The notes under the pieces are model-generated. The model was not told where the DNA came from, did no database searches, and saw only the letters and a list, made by a program, of their open reading frames with translations. From NCBI RefSeq assembly GCF_000737325.1, contig NZ_CP011125.1:6510001-6574000 (forward strand): a stretch of DNA of 64,000 nt, given 5' to 3'. The position numbers were made by a program, and so were the translations under genes. Positions 18,119-27,071 of this stretch are shown one piece after another (position 1 is the first letter of the stretch; the number at the start of each line of letters is the position of its first letter). Origin of the DNA: Sandaracinus amylolyticus. GTDB lineage: Bacteria; Myxococcota_A; Polyangia; Polyangiales; Sandaracinaceae.

Positions 18119-19509
18119 CCGCTCGCTCCCGCGCTGCGGGCCTTCAGCATCGACACGAGCTCCGGGCCCACGCGCGTGATGTCGCCCGCGCCGAGCGTGA
18201 TCACGATGTCGCCGGGCTCGATGCGCGACGCGAGCGCCTTCGCGACCTCGGTGCGCGGTCCGACCCACGTCACGTCGCGATGGCCGTGCGCGCGGATCGC
18301 CAGCGCGAGGCGATCCGACGTCGCGCCTTCGATCGGCGCCTCGCCCGCGGCGTAGACGTCGGCGAGCAGGAGCACGTCGGCGCGGTTGAACGCGCGCGTG
18401 AGCTCGTCGAAGCAGTGCACCGTGCGCGTGTAGCGATGCGGCTGGAACGCGACGACGACGCGACGCCCGTACGCGCGTGAAGCGGCCTCGAGCGTCGCCT
18501 GCACCTCGGCGGGGTGATGGCCGTAGTCGTCGACGACGGTGATCTGATCGACCTCGCCGACGATCGTGAACCGGCGCTGCACGCCGCCGAAGCTCGCGAG
18601 CGCGCTGCGCGTGACCGACTCGGGCACGCCGAGCTCGTCGCACACCGCGATCACCGCGAGCGCGTTGAGCACGTTGTGGATGCCGGGCATCCGCACCGTG
18701 AACTCGCCCGCGCTCACGCCGCGGCGCACGAGCTCGAACCTGGTCGAGAGCCCTTCGACGACCGGACGGCGCGCGCGGTAGTCCGCCTGCGCCGCGAGCC
18801 CGTACGTCGCCACGCGCTTCTCGATGCGCGGGAGGATGTCCTGCACGTGCGGGTGATCGAGGCACGCGACGACGAGCCCGTAGAACGGAACGCGGTTCGC
18901 GAACGTCGCGAACGCGTCCTTCACCTTGTCGTGGCTGCCGTAGTGATCGAGGTGCTCGGCGTCGATGTTCGTGATCACCGCGACTGCCGGCGTGAGGTGC
19001 AGGAACGAGCCGTCGCTCTCGTCGGCCTCCGCGACCAGCAGGTTCCCGGTGCCGCGCGCCGCGTTGCTGCCGAGCGCGTTGAGCTTGCCGCCGATCACGA
19101 CGGTGGGATCGAGGCCCGCGTCGCGGAGCACGGTCGCGACGAGCGACGTCGTCGTCGTCTTGCCGTGCGAGCCCGCGATCGCGATCCCGTCCTTCAGGCG
19201 CATCAGCTCCGCGAGCATCTCGGCGCGCGGGATGACCGGGATCGCGCGGGCGCGCGCCTCGACGAGCTCCGGGTTCGTGCGCGGCACCGCGGACGAGAAG
19301 ACGACGACGTCGGAGTCGCCGACGTTCTCCGCGCGATGTCCGATCGCGATGCGCGCGCCGAGCTCCTCGAGGCGCTTCGTGACGTCGCTCTCGCGCGCGT
19401 CCGAGCCGGTCACGCCGAAGCCGCTCGCGAGCAGCACCTCGGCGATGCCGCTCATGCCGATGCCGCCGATGCCGACGAAGTGGATGGACCGGACACGCCC
19501 GCGGAACAT
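18115..19509 (-). CDS. murC: UDP-N-acetylmuramate-L-alanine ligase
   Basis: A 464-residue Mur ligase adding L-Ala to UDP-MurNAc in cytosolic peptidoglycan synthesis. The N-terminal UDP-binding domain shows [18 protein letters not shown], the ATP loop is [13 protein letters not shown], and the central and C-terminal domains show [21 protein letters not shown] and [16 protein letters not shown] precedes the ATG at 19509. It is followed by ftsQ with an ATGA overlap. The usual murB and ddl are not between them, so the cluster here is the reduced form murC-ftsQ-ftsA-ftsZ. Confidence 0.97.
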   Translation of the reverse strand: MFRGRVRSIHFVGIGGIGMSGIAEVLLASGFGVTGSDARESDVTKRLEELGARIAIGHRAENVGDSDVVVFSSAVPRTNPELVEARARAIPVIPRAEMLAELMRLKDGIAIAGSHGKTTTTSLVATVLRDAGLDPTVVIGGKLNALGSNAARGTGNLLVAEADESDGSFLHLTPAVAVITNIDAEHLDHYGSHDKVKDAFATFANRVPFYGLVVACLDHPHVQDILPRIEKRVATYGLAAQADYRARRPVVEGLSTRFELVRRGVSAGEFTVRMPGIHNVLNALAVIAVCDELGVPESVTRSALASFGGVQRRFTIVGEVDQITVVDDYGHHPAEVQATLEAASRAYGRRVVVAFQPHRYTRTVHCFDELTRAFNRADVLLLADVYAAGEAPIEGATSDRLALAIRAHGHRDVTWVGPRTEVAKALASRIEPGDIVITLGAGDITRVGPELVSMLKARSAGASG

Positions 19510-19563
19510 GCTGGGCCCTCCGTTAGCACGGCCGCAGCCGCGAGTGGGAATTTCGAGCCGCGC

Positions 19564-20940
19564 TCACCCTCGGCGCGCAGGTGCGCACGCGGCGCGCGCA
19601 GCCTCGATCTGCCGGTGTCGCAAGGGGTCCTGGAACCGGCACCGCTCGTCGCCGCCCGGACCACACGCGGCCGGGGTCAGCTCGTCGAGGAGCGCGCGCA
19701 CGAGCGCGTCGTCGAAGGGAGCGCCCGCGTGCGCCGACTCGCGCAGGTGGATCAGCCGCGCGAGCGCGAGCGGCGTGATCCACGACGTCGTCGTCGACGT
19801 GACCGGCGCCACGCTCGTCCCGAACCCGTCGATGGTCTCGAGCGGCGTGTCGTTGAACGGGAACGGGCGCTCGCGGAGCACGCCGCTGTTGAGCCACACG
19901 TCGGCCGAGGTCGGGCCGGGCCAGGCCTCGAGCTCGCTGGACGCGCCACGCCCGAGCGCGTCCAGCCCCGAGTCGAGCGCCGTGAAGAACCCGACGCGCA
20001 CGCGGTTCGGGTACACGTCCGAGCGCTGATCGAAGGGGAAGTCGAGCGAGTTCTCGCTCGCATCGCCCGCGTGCGCCGCGATCACGCCCTCCGTCGCGAA
20101 GAGCACCTCCGCGATCGGCGCGAACGTCGCGAGGCGCTCGCGCATGACGGCGTCGCTCGGTGGCTCGCCGCTGCAGAACGCGTCCCACGTCGTTCGCATC
20201 ACGGGGAGAGACCACCCCGCGCTGTAGCTCACGTAGCGGACTCCGCTGGTCCGGATCAGGGCGCGCAGCGACGCAGCGACGACGCGCGTGCGAGCCTCCA
20301 GCCGCGCCGTGACCGTCGTGTCGCTCGCCGGGGCGCAGAACAGCTCGGGCGCGAAGTCGGTGAAGTCGAGGCCATCGAGCAGCACGATCGGATGACGCGA
20401 GGTCGGCTCCGCGAGCGTCGCGAACACGAAGCCGCCGTGCCCCACGTCGTCGAGCAGGATCGACCCGTAGCTCTCGTAGAGCGCGTCCGCGACCGGCTCG
20501 AGCCACGCTGCGGGCACGGAGTACGGACGCCGGAGCGACTCCAGCGTCTCGTGCAGCGCGGCAGGCAGACGCCAGGTGTGCGCCGCCGGCGCGATCGTGC
20601 CGTCGGGACCCACCCGGTGATAGCCGCGGAGCCGCGCGCGATAGCGGAACATCGCCGTGGTCAGGCGCGGGAGCGAGTCGACGAGGAGGATGGCCTCGTC
20701 GCTGCTGCCCATCTCGGGCGCGAGCTCCGCGGGGTCGTACTCGTGCGCGACCCACGCGCAGCCGCTCGTGTCCTCCGCGTCCCGGAAGCACGTGTCCTCC
20801 AGCGCTCGCGCGCGCTGCCGCTGGAGCGTCGCCACGAAGTCGGCGTCGGGCTCGCAGGGTTCTTCGAGAGGTGGCGCGCCGGCCTGCCCGCACCCCACGC
20901 ACATCGCGACGAGCGTGAGGATCGTCCGCAGAGAGCTCAT
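19564..20940 (-). CDS. Predicted lipoprotein of unknown function (~458 aa)
   Basis: The N terminus has a signal and lipobox-like end (LTLVAMCVGCG, Cys near residue 17), indicating a lipid-anchored envelope protein. The mature protein has about eight cysteines, several in conserved-looking pairs (EDTCFRDAEDTSGCAW, AACGPGGDERC), and no catalytic motif I recognise. The ATG at 20940 was chosen because it begins the signal peptide; the upstream in-frame ATG at 20967 would overlap the kinase gene. It lies 23 bp after the Ser/Thr kinase gene, so it may be its co-transcribed partner, and 54 bp before murC. Confidence 0.65.
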   Translation of the reverse strand: MSSLRTILTLVAMCVGCGQAGAPPLEEPCEPDADFVATLQRQRARALEDTCFRDAEDTSGCAWVAHEYDPAELAPEMGSSDEAILLVDSLPRLTTAMFRYRARLRGYHRVGPDGTIAPAAHTWRLPAALHETLESLRRPYSVPAAWLEPVADALYESYGSILLDDVGHGGFVFATLAEPTSRHPIVLLDGLDFTDFAPELFCAPASDTTVTARLEARTRVVAASLRALIRTSGVRYVSYSAGWSLPVMRTTWDAFCSGEPPSDAVMRERLATFAPIAEVLFATEGVIAAHAGDASENSLDFPFDQRSDVYPNRVRVGFFTALDSGLDALGRGASSELEAWPGPTSADVWLNSGVLRERPFPFNDTPLETIDGFGTSVAPVTSTTTSWITPLALARLIHLRESAHAGAPFDDALVRALLDELTPAACGPGGDERCRFQDPLRHRQIEAARAACAPARRG

Positions 20941-20963
20941 GAGGTCGCCGAACGTAGCGCGCG

Positions 20964-22694
20964 TCATTCGCTGCGGGCAGCGCGCGGGCTCGCGATCTGC
21001 GTCTCGGCGTCTGGGCTCGCGACGAGGGAGAGCGCAGGCTGCGGAGGCGGCGCGCTGCTCGGCCGCCACGTCTCCGCGATGCCGAGCTCGATCAGCGCCT
21101 CGGCGACCTCACGCGCGCTCGGATAGCGCTCGCTCGGTCGCTTCCGCAGGCAGCGCATCACGATGCGATCGATCGCGGGCCCGACCGGCGCGTGCGCGCT
21201 GGGAGGCGCGGCGTCGGTCGTGAGGTGCGCGATCAGCAGCGCCGGACCTTCGACGCGGCCGTACGGCGAGCTGCCGGTGAGCATCTCGTAGAGCACCACG
21301 CCGAGCGCGTAGACGTCGGCGGCGGGCGTCGCGTCCCCGCCCTCGATCACCTCGGGCGCGAGGTACTGCGGCGTGCCCGCGACCATGCCGGTCTGCGTGA
21401 GCTGTGTGTGCTCCGCGCGATCGAGCCGGGCGATGCCGAAGTCGAGCACCTTGAGGAAGTCCGGCTCGTCGCCCGCGCGCGTGACGAAGAGGTTCTCGGG
21501 CTTCACGTCGCGATGCACGATCCCGCGCGCGTGGGCCTCGGCGAGCGCACGCGCGGCCTGCAGCGCGAAGTGGATCGCGCGCGCCGGTGCGAGCGGCTTC
21601 TCGCGGCGCAGCAGCGCGCCGAGCGACTCGCCCTCGAGCAGCTCCATCGCGTAGTAGCTGATGCCGTCGTCGGTCACGCCGACGTCGAGGACGCGCACCG
21701 TGTTCGGATGGGTCAGCTCGATCGTCGCGCGCACCTCGCGCTCGAAGCGCGCCAGCGCGACCGCGTCCGCGTGATCGAGACGCAGCACCTTGAGCGCGAC
21801 GTTGCGCTTCAGCGTCTCGTCGAACGCCGACCACACCTCGCCCATCCCGCCGCGGCCGAGCCGCTTCTGCACGCGATAGCGGCCGATGCTGCGCGCCGCG
21901 AACACCTCGCGCCGCAGCGCCCAGAGCAGGTGCGCCGCGTAGGCGAGCACCGCGACGGTCGCCGCGAAGATCGCGGTCTCGATCGCGAGATCCATCGCGA
22001 ACGCGGGCTCGGAGAGCTCGGCGCGCGCGCGGTCCCACACGAGCGCGGCGACGAGGAACGTCGCGGGAAATGCGATCACGGCGGTGATCGCGCTCCCGAC
22101 GACCTTGGTCCAGCGACGCGGCACGAACGCGTAGCCGGTCGCGACGAGGTTGACCGCGTCGGTGTACGGGCTGTCGACGCCGCTGATGCAGAGGCTCAGG
22201 AGCGCGATCACGACCGCGAGGAACGGCGTGAGCGCGTTCACCCAGAAGTCGAGCTCGCGCTCGCTCAGCGCGCGCGCGGTGCGCAGGCGGAAGTACGCGC
22301 CGCCGATGACGGCCATCGCGATCGCGCGGATCACGAGCGCGGTGACCAGCGCGGTGTGATGCGGCCACGCCCACTCGCGCGCGAAGTCGGTGAGCGCGAA
22401 CGCGGGCACGAGCACCGTCGCGATCCCGTACGCCGTGACGAGCCGTTTGTGGTTCGTCGCGAGCTCTTCGTTCGACACCGCGCGCTGCGCCACCGCGAGC
22501 ACGCCGGGCGTGATCGGCGTCGGGACGCGCGACGGCTCGGGCGTGCCGGGCGAGGTGGGAGGGACGGTCACCGCGGCGGAGGATACTTCCCGCCGCGAGG
22601 TGCGCCCGTCGTGGATCCCACCACGGAGCCGTGCGTTCAGCCCCGCCGGAGCGCTCGCTGGCGGAGGCCCGCGTGCGAGCCGATCGTGGGACAC
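20964..22694 (-). CDS. Ser/Thr protein kinase with N-terminal multi-pass membrane domain
   Basis: About 576 residues. The C-terminal half is a complete Hanks-type kinase: glycine loop LGRGGMGEVW, Lys in VALKVL, catalytic IVHRDVKPEN, DFG in VLDFGIARL, and APE in QYLAPEVIEGG. The N-terminal ~190 residues after a low-complexity leader contain five or six hydrophobic helices (for example LVTALVIRAIAMAVIGGAYF and AIFAATVAVLAYAAHLLWAL). The kinase is thus anchored by an N-terminal polytopic domain rather than the usual single C-terminal helix. The start is uncertain: GTG at 22694 or GTG at 22571, neither with a clear ribosome-binding site. It lies immediately upstream of a lipoprotein gene and murC. 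Confidence 0.9.
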   Translation of the reverse strand: MSHDRLARGPPPASAPAGLNARLRGGIHDGRTSRREVSSAAVTVPPTSPGTPEPSRVPTPITPGVLAVAQRAVSNEELATNHKRLVTAYGIATVLVPAFALTDFAREWAWPHHTALVTALVIRAIAMAVIGGAYFRLRTARALSERELDFWVNALTPFLAVVIALLSLCISGVDSPYTDAVNLVATGYAFVPRRWTKVVGSAITAVIAFPATFLVAALVWDRARAELSEPAFAMDLAIETAIFAATVAVLAYAAHLLWALRREVFAARSIGRYRVQKRLGRGGMGEVWSAFDETLKRNVALKVLRLDHADAVALARFEREVRATIELTHPNTVRVLDVGVTDDGISYYAMELLEGESLGALLRREKPLAPARAIHFALQAARALAEAHARGIVHRDVKPENLFVTRAGDEPDFLKVLDFGIARLDRAEHTQLTQTGMVAGTPQYLAPEVIEGGDATPAADVYALGVVLYEMLTGSSPYGRVEGPALLIAHLTTDAAPPSAHAPVGPAIDRIVMRCLRKRPSERYPSAREVAEALIELGIAETWRPSSAPPPQPALSLVASPDAETQIASPRAARSE

Positions 22695-22698
22695 TCGT

Positions 22699-23268
22699 TC
22701 AGTCCGCGTCGGCGGCGACGTGCTCGGCGGCCGCGGTCCAGCTCGCGTCGGCGAGGTCGTCGGCCATCCAGTGCGTCGTGCGGAAGCCCGGCATCGTCAC
22801 GTCGGCGGCCTCCGCCATCGCGGTCGCGTGCGGCGCGCTCGCGACGAACGCGTACATCGACGCGGCGTCGCGCCAGATCGCGAGGGTGCGCCCGGTGCCG
22901 CACGAGGCCGAGCTGCGCAGCTCGAACGCGACGACGCCCGGGTTGTTCATCAGCTCGGGCACGATGTCGCCGATCAGCTCGCCGAAGCGCGCCTGCGCCT
23001 CGGCCGTGGGCTGCGCCGCGCCGTACGTCGAGCTCACGATGTAGCCCTCCGGGCCCGGCGGAGCGAGCTCGCCCGTCTCGGGATCGACCCCCGGGCCGAC
23101 GAGCCCGAACGCGCTCTCGAGGTCGTCCTCGAGCACGCCGGGCGAGCACGCGCCGGCGTCGTCGGGGCTCGACGCGTCGCGTGTGTCGGCCGTCGACGAG
23201 CCGGTGTCGCACGCGGGGAAGAGCAGGATCGCGGCGAGGATCAGGATCGCGGAGGTTCTACGGTGCAT
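22699..23268 (-). CDS. Lipoprotein with ABM (monooxygenase-like) fold
   Basis: About 189 residues. The signal ends with a lipobox (LLFPAC, Cys at about residue 20). After an acidic linker the mature domain resembles the antibiotic-biosynthesis-monooxygenase-like ferredoxin fold: YIVSSTYGAA, a helix, VVAFELRSS, then RTLAIWRDAASMYAFVASAPH and a final THWMADD strand. No catalytic residues are identifiable, so it may be a binding version. It starts 11 bp inside the end of the preceding gene and stops 4 bp before the GTG chosen for the kinase gene, suggesting co-expression with the kinase. Confidence 0.65.
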   Translation of the reverse strand: MHRRTSAILILAAILLFPACDTGSSTADTRDASSPDDAGACSPGVLEDDLESAFGLVGPGVDPETGELAPPGPEGYIVSSTYGAAQPTAEAQARFGELIGDIVPELMNNPGVVAFELRSSASCGTGRTLAIWRDAASMYAFVASAPHATAMAEAADVTMPGFRTTHWMADDLADASWTAAAEHVAADAD

Positions 23269-23641
23269 GGGCTCTCTCCTGGGTCACGATGCCGAAGAGC
23301 AGCGTCTCGAACCGACGATCGAGACGCGCGGAATGGAAGGCGTGCGCGCGGCCGAGGATCGTCGCGGCGACGTGCCGTGCGTGCTCGGGCGCGGTCACCG
23401 CGAGCGTCGCGACCCAGTGGTGGGCGCCGCGCGCGTCGCGGATCTCGAAGTAGACGTACGAGCCCGCGTCGAGGCGCGAGACCACGTCGCCCGTGAGCGC
23501 GTAGCGGTCCTCCGCGTCGAGGCGGCTCTCGGCGAACGGATTGATCGCGCGCGCGGGTGGTGGCGGCGCCAGCGCGTACGTCAGCGCGAGCACGAGCGGA
23601 GCGAGCGCGAGCGAGCGCTCGCGCAGCGAAAGCGTCGACAT
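23258..23641 (-). CDS. Small exported protein, possible OB-fold
   Basis: About 127 residues with a signal peptide (ALAPLVLALTYALAPPPPARA). The mature part GDVVSRLDAGSYVYFEIRD, then HHWVATLAVTAP and a closing FETLLFGIV, resembles exported OB-fold proteins that carry a G-x-V-x5-D-x2-Y-T/V-Y pattern. The resemblance is by eye only. It overlaps the ABM-like lipoprotein gene by 11 bp, so translation is probably coupled. Confidence 0.6.
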   Translation of the reverse strand: MSTLSLRERSLALAPLVLALTYALAPPPPARAINPFAESRLDAEDRYALTGDVVSRLDAGSYVYFEIRDARGAHHWVATLAVTAPEHARHVAATILGRAHAFHSARLDRRFETLLFGIVTQERAHAP

Positions 23642-23697
23642 GGTTCGTCGTCCTCGCGAGTCCGTGCCCGCGCGTCGGACGACCGTTCACCGCGAGA

Positions 23698-25818
23698 TCA
23701 CGAATCGAGTCCGCGCGCGACGCGACGTCGGCGCGCAGCGAACGCACCGAGCGCGACGACCACGAAGAGCGTGAGCGCGCTCGGCGGCGACGCGATGCCC
23801 GCGCGGCACGCGCAGCTCCCGCCGGTTCGTGGTGCTGCATGGGCGTCGGCGTCGATCGTCGCGTCCGCTGCGCCGCTCGCGCCGCCGTCTCGCGGATGCC
23901 CGCCGTCTCGCGGGCGCCCGCCGTCGACGCGCACACTCGCGTCGGGGAGGCTGCCGCCGTCCGCGCGCGCCGCGCCCGCGTCGAGGCAGATGTCGCGGTG
24001 ATCGCAGCGATGCGCGCCGCACGTGTCGCGCGTGCACGCATCGCCGTCGTCGCACTCTTCGTCGGTGTTGCAGCAGCCGGCGATCGGCGCGCTCTCGCAC
24101 GCACCGCTCGCGGCGCAGACGTCGGCAGTGCAAGCGTCGCCGTCGTCGCACTCGACCGGCGCGCCGGGGATGCACGCGCCGGCGGCGCACCGCGACTCGC
24201 CATCGCAGCGGCCCGGGTCGGAGCAGCTCGTTCCGTCGGCGCGCGCCGCGTCGGCGGGGCACTCGGGCGCGATCCCGCTGCACTGCTCGGCGGCGTCGCA
24301 CACGCCGGACGCGGCGCGACACTCGGTGCCCGAACGAGCGACCGCGTCCTCGGGACAGTCGATCGTGCTCCCGTCGCACAGCTCCGCGAGATCGCACTCG
24401 CCGGCTGCGGCGCGGCACGTCGTGCCCGCGGGCGCCACCGCGTCGGGCGGGCACGCGAGCGATCCCGCGCACGTCTCGACTGCGTCGCAAGGGCCGCGGC
24501 TCGCTCGACAGACGTCGGGGAATGCGTGCGGCGCGCAGTGCCCGCTCCGACAGTCGGCGCACTCGCCCTCGCAGGAGACGTCGCAGCAATACGCGTAGCC
24601 GTTGGGGTTGGGAGCGCAGTGTCCGCTCGCGCACTCCGGGGCGCGATTGCACAGCGCGCCGAGCGCGCGCTCGTCGCGATAGACACGCGTGGCGCCGCCG
24701 ATCATCGCGAACACCACGCCGTCCGCGCTCACCGAGACGGACACGACGCCGGTGACGGGCGTGAGCCGGCTCGGCCCGTCGTCGTACGTGAACGTTCCCA
24801 CGTCGGACCAGCCGCTGGGGGTCTCGTGGACGTAGACCGGCGCGCTGTTGGAGATCGGCACGCCGCCGGTGCCGCCGTACCGCCCGCCGTACGCGAGGGT
24901 CGAGCCATCGTCGGACAGGTCCATCCCGCGGAACGGGAGCGGTGATGCGCGATCGGCGATCACGATCCAGGCGCCGCCCGCTTGCTCGTGGATCCGCGTG
25001 GGAGCCGGAGACTCGCCGCTGGTGACGGCGACCCGCGAGCCCGCTCGATCCGCGACCAGCGCGATTGGGAACGACGGGCTCGCTGGCACCGCGAACGTCG
25101 CGTCGAACCTCCACCCGGCGCCGCTCCAGGTGTACGCGCGCACGCCCATCCGGGTGCCGAGGAAGAGGCGGTTGCCGTCGCCGGAGAGCGCGAGCGGAAA
25201 CCCACCGTCGTCCGAGCGCTCGACGGCGATCGTCCACGCGCCGCCGACGTAGTCGAACGTCACGATCGATCCCATGTGGACCACCGCGCGGCGCCCGTCG
25301 GCGGAGAAGCCGCCGGTGAGCCGGGCCAGGCTCGGCGTGGGCATGACGAGCGCCGTGAGCGTGCTCTCGAAGACCCAGTCGCGGCCGGCGCGCCGGAAGA
25401 TCGCGGCATACGTGGGCTCGGTGGCGCCGACTCGGCGGTAGGGGTCCGGCGCCATGACGAAGAGGACGCTGCCGTCGTGCGAGAAGTGCATCACCTCGCC
25501 GAAGCTCGAATTGACGGAAGCATCGGTGTCCGCGGGGTAGATCACGTCCTCGTAGACCCACGTGCCGGCTTCTCGACGGAACACGACGACGCCGCTGGAG
25601 ATGCCGCGATAGACGTGACGCGCGAGACGCTGTCCATCGCCCGACAGCACCACGACTCCATCGGGGCCATCGGCGAATGGGCTCGGGACCCCCGCCCAGC
25701 TCAACGGTTCCGCAATCATCGTGGCCTGCGCGCGCGCCGCGCACGGCGCGAGCAGCACCAGCGCAGCGACGATCTCGGCGGCGATCGTCCGACGGGGACA
25801 GCGTCTCGAAAGCGGCAT
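23698..25818 (-). CDS. Cell-surface protein: beta-propeller-like, Cys-rich, MYXO-CTERM tag
   Basis: A 706-residue secreted protein. A signal peptide ending in AARAQ is followed by about 350 residues with recurring S-x-DG motifs (LSGDGQRLA, FSHDGSVLF, FSADGRRAV, LSGDGNRLF, LSDDGSTLA), as in beta-propeller blades. From about residue 395 to 600 comes a long cysteine-rich region with many C-x5-C-x-SG-C elements, typical of large myxobacterial surface proteins. An Asp/Gly-rich linker leads to the C-terminal tag SCACRAG, one hydrophobic helix and a terminal Arg cluster: the MYXO-CTERM pattern, which marks proteins for lipid-anchored export in myxobacteria. GAGGAG precedes the ATG. This tag is the strongest taxonomic clue in the window. 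Confidence 0.88.
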   Translation of the reverse strand: MPLSRRCPRRTIAAEIVAALVLLAPCAARAQATMIAEPLSWAGVPSPFADGPDGVVVLSGDGQRLARHVYRGISSGVVVFRREAGTWVYEDVIYPADTDASVNSSFGEVMHFSHDGSVLFVMAPDPYRRVGATEPTYAAIFRRAGRDWVFESTLTALVMPTPSLARLTGGFSADGRRAVVHMGSIVTFDYVGGAWTIAVERSDDGGFPLALSGDGNRLFLGTRMGVRAYTWSGAGWRFDATFAVPASPSFPIALVADRAGSRVAVTSGESPAPTRIHEQAGGAWIVIADRASPLPFRGMDLSDDGSTLAYGGRYGGTGGVPISNSAPVYVHETPSGWSDVGTFTYDDGPSRLTPVTGVVSVSVSADGVVFAMIGGATRVYRDERALGALCNRAPECASGHCAPNPNGYAYCCDVSCEGECADCRSGHCAPHAFPDVCRASRGPCDAVETCAGSLACPPDAVAPAGTTCRAAAGECDLAELCDGSTIDCPEDAVARSGTECRAASGVCDAAEQCSGIAPECPADAARADGTSCSDPGRCDGESRCAAGACIPGAPVECDDGDACTADVCAASGACESAPIAGCCNTDEECDDGDACTRDTCGAHRCDHRDICLDAGAARADGGSLPDASVRVDGGRPRDGGHPRDGGASGAADATIDADAHAAPRTGGSCACRAGIASPPSALTLFVVVALGAFAARRRRVARGLDS

Positions 25819-25935
25819 GCCTGTGCTCCTCGCGCGTGATCCGGCTCGGCGTCACGACGGTACTACGCCGCGTCGGCGCGCGGCCCGCGAACGGCACGAA
25901 TGGCGCGCTCGAGGACGGGACCGCCGGCTGCGAAG

Positions 25936-27069
25936 TCAGGAATCGCCGTAGAACGGCGCTTCGGGCGGCGGCTGCGGCATCGACTCCGCGTGCTGCGCCG
26001 CGAGCATGCCGCAGGCAGCGTGCTTGTTGCGCCCGCCCGAATAACGACGCTGCGTCGCGATGCCCATCGCGTGCAGCTTCGCGACGAGCTCGTGTCGCTC
26101 GTCGTCGGTCGCGCGCCGCATGCCGTCTTCGTCCTCGGCCCAGCGGTTCAGATCGATCAGGTTCACGCGCAGCGGAAGGTCCGAGAAGCGCGCGCGCAGC
26201 GCCTCGATCTCGTCGTCGCCGTGGTTCACGCCGCCCATCAGCACCCACGCGACCGTCACGCGCTTGCCGATCGCGGTGTGCACCTCGCGCAGCGCCGCGA
26301 CGAGATCGTCCATCGCGAAGCGCCCCGCGACGGGCAGCAGACGCACGCGCTTCTCGGGGATCGCGCTCGTGAGCGACACGATGAGGCGGAACGCGTGCCC
26401 TTCGCGCGCGTAGCGCAGGATCTGCGGCACGAGCCCCACGGTGGAGATCGTGATGGCCTCCTGCGTGATCCGACCGCCGCACGGATCGCTCAGCACCTGC
26501 GCAGCGCGGATGACCTCGTCGTAGTTGTGGAAGGGCTCGCCCTGCCCCATGAAGACCGCGCCGCTGATGCGCGCGTCGGGGCGCTCGCGCGCGAGATCGT
26601 CGCGCACCGCGCAGAACGCCGCGACCATCTCCCACGCGCGCAGGTTGCGCGTCAGGCCGAGCTTGCCGGTCGCGCAGAAGACGCACTTCATCGCGCAGCC
26701 GACCTGCGACGAGAGACAGAGCGTGAAACGACCCGGCTGGTGCAGCGGGATGCGCACCGCCTCGGTGAGCGCGCCGTCGGGATGGCGGAAGAGGTACTTC
26801 ACGAACCCGTCGTCCTCGTCGCGCACGCGATCGACGAGCTCGAGCGGTGCGCGATCGAGCATCGCGTCGATCGCCTCGCGCATGCGCTTGGGCACCGGGC
26901 GCGCGATCGTCGCGAGGTCGTCGCGCCCGTGCGAGACGACGTGGGCCTGGAGCCGACGCGCCTCCGCGTCGGTGCACACGACACCGCGCTCGCGGAGGAA
27001 CGCCGCGAGATCCGTGGGGCGCATCCCGAAGAGGTGCGGCCGACCGCTCCGCGTCTCCTCTCCGAGCAT
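25936..27069 (-). CDS. RlmN/Cfr-family radical SAM RNA methyltransferase, divergent
   Basis: About 377 residues. The radical SAM cluster motif is GCAMKCVFCATG. VFMGQGEP matches the RlmN GEP region, and the C-terminal methyl-accepting Cys is in KHAACGML, so the key catalytic residues of the RlmN/Cfr class are in place. RlmN methylates C2 of A2503 in 23S rRNA and some tRNAs, while Cfr methylates C8. The usual SLHAPND motif is replaced by SLTSAIPEKR and the tail around the Cys reads GGRNKHAACG rather than RGxDIxAACGQ. This is therefore an unusual paralogue whose target may differ. It starts 2 bp after the stop of the oxygenase gene, so both are on one mRNA. Confidence 0.82.
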   Translation of the reverse strand: MLGEETRSGRPHLFGMRPTDLAAFLRERGVVCTDAEARRLQAHVVSHGRDDLATIARPVPKRMREAIDAMLDRAPLELVDRVRDEDDGFVKYLFRHPDGALTEAVRIPLHQPGRFTLCLSSQVGCAMKCVFCATGKLGLTRNLRAWEMVAAFCAVRDDLARERPDARISGAVFMGQGEPFHNYDEVIRAAQVLSDPCGGRITQEAITISTVGLVPQILRYAREGHAFRLIVSLTSAIPEKRVRLLPVAGRFAMDDLVAALREVHTAIGKRVTVAWVLMGGVNHGDDEIEALRARFSDLPLRVNLIDLNRWAEDEDGMRRATDDERHELVAKLHAMGIATQRRYSGGRNKHAACGMLAAQHAESMPQPPPEAPFYGDS

Positions 27070-27071
27070 GA

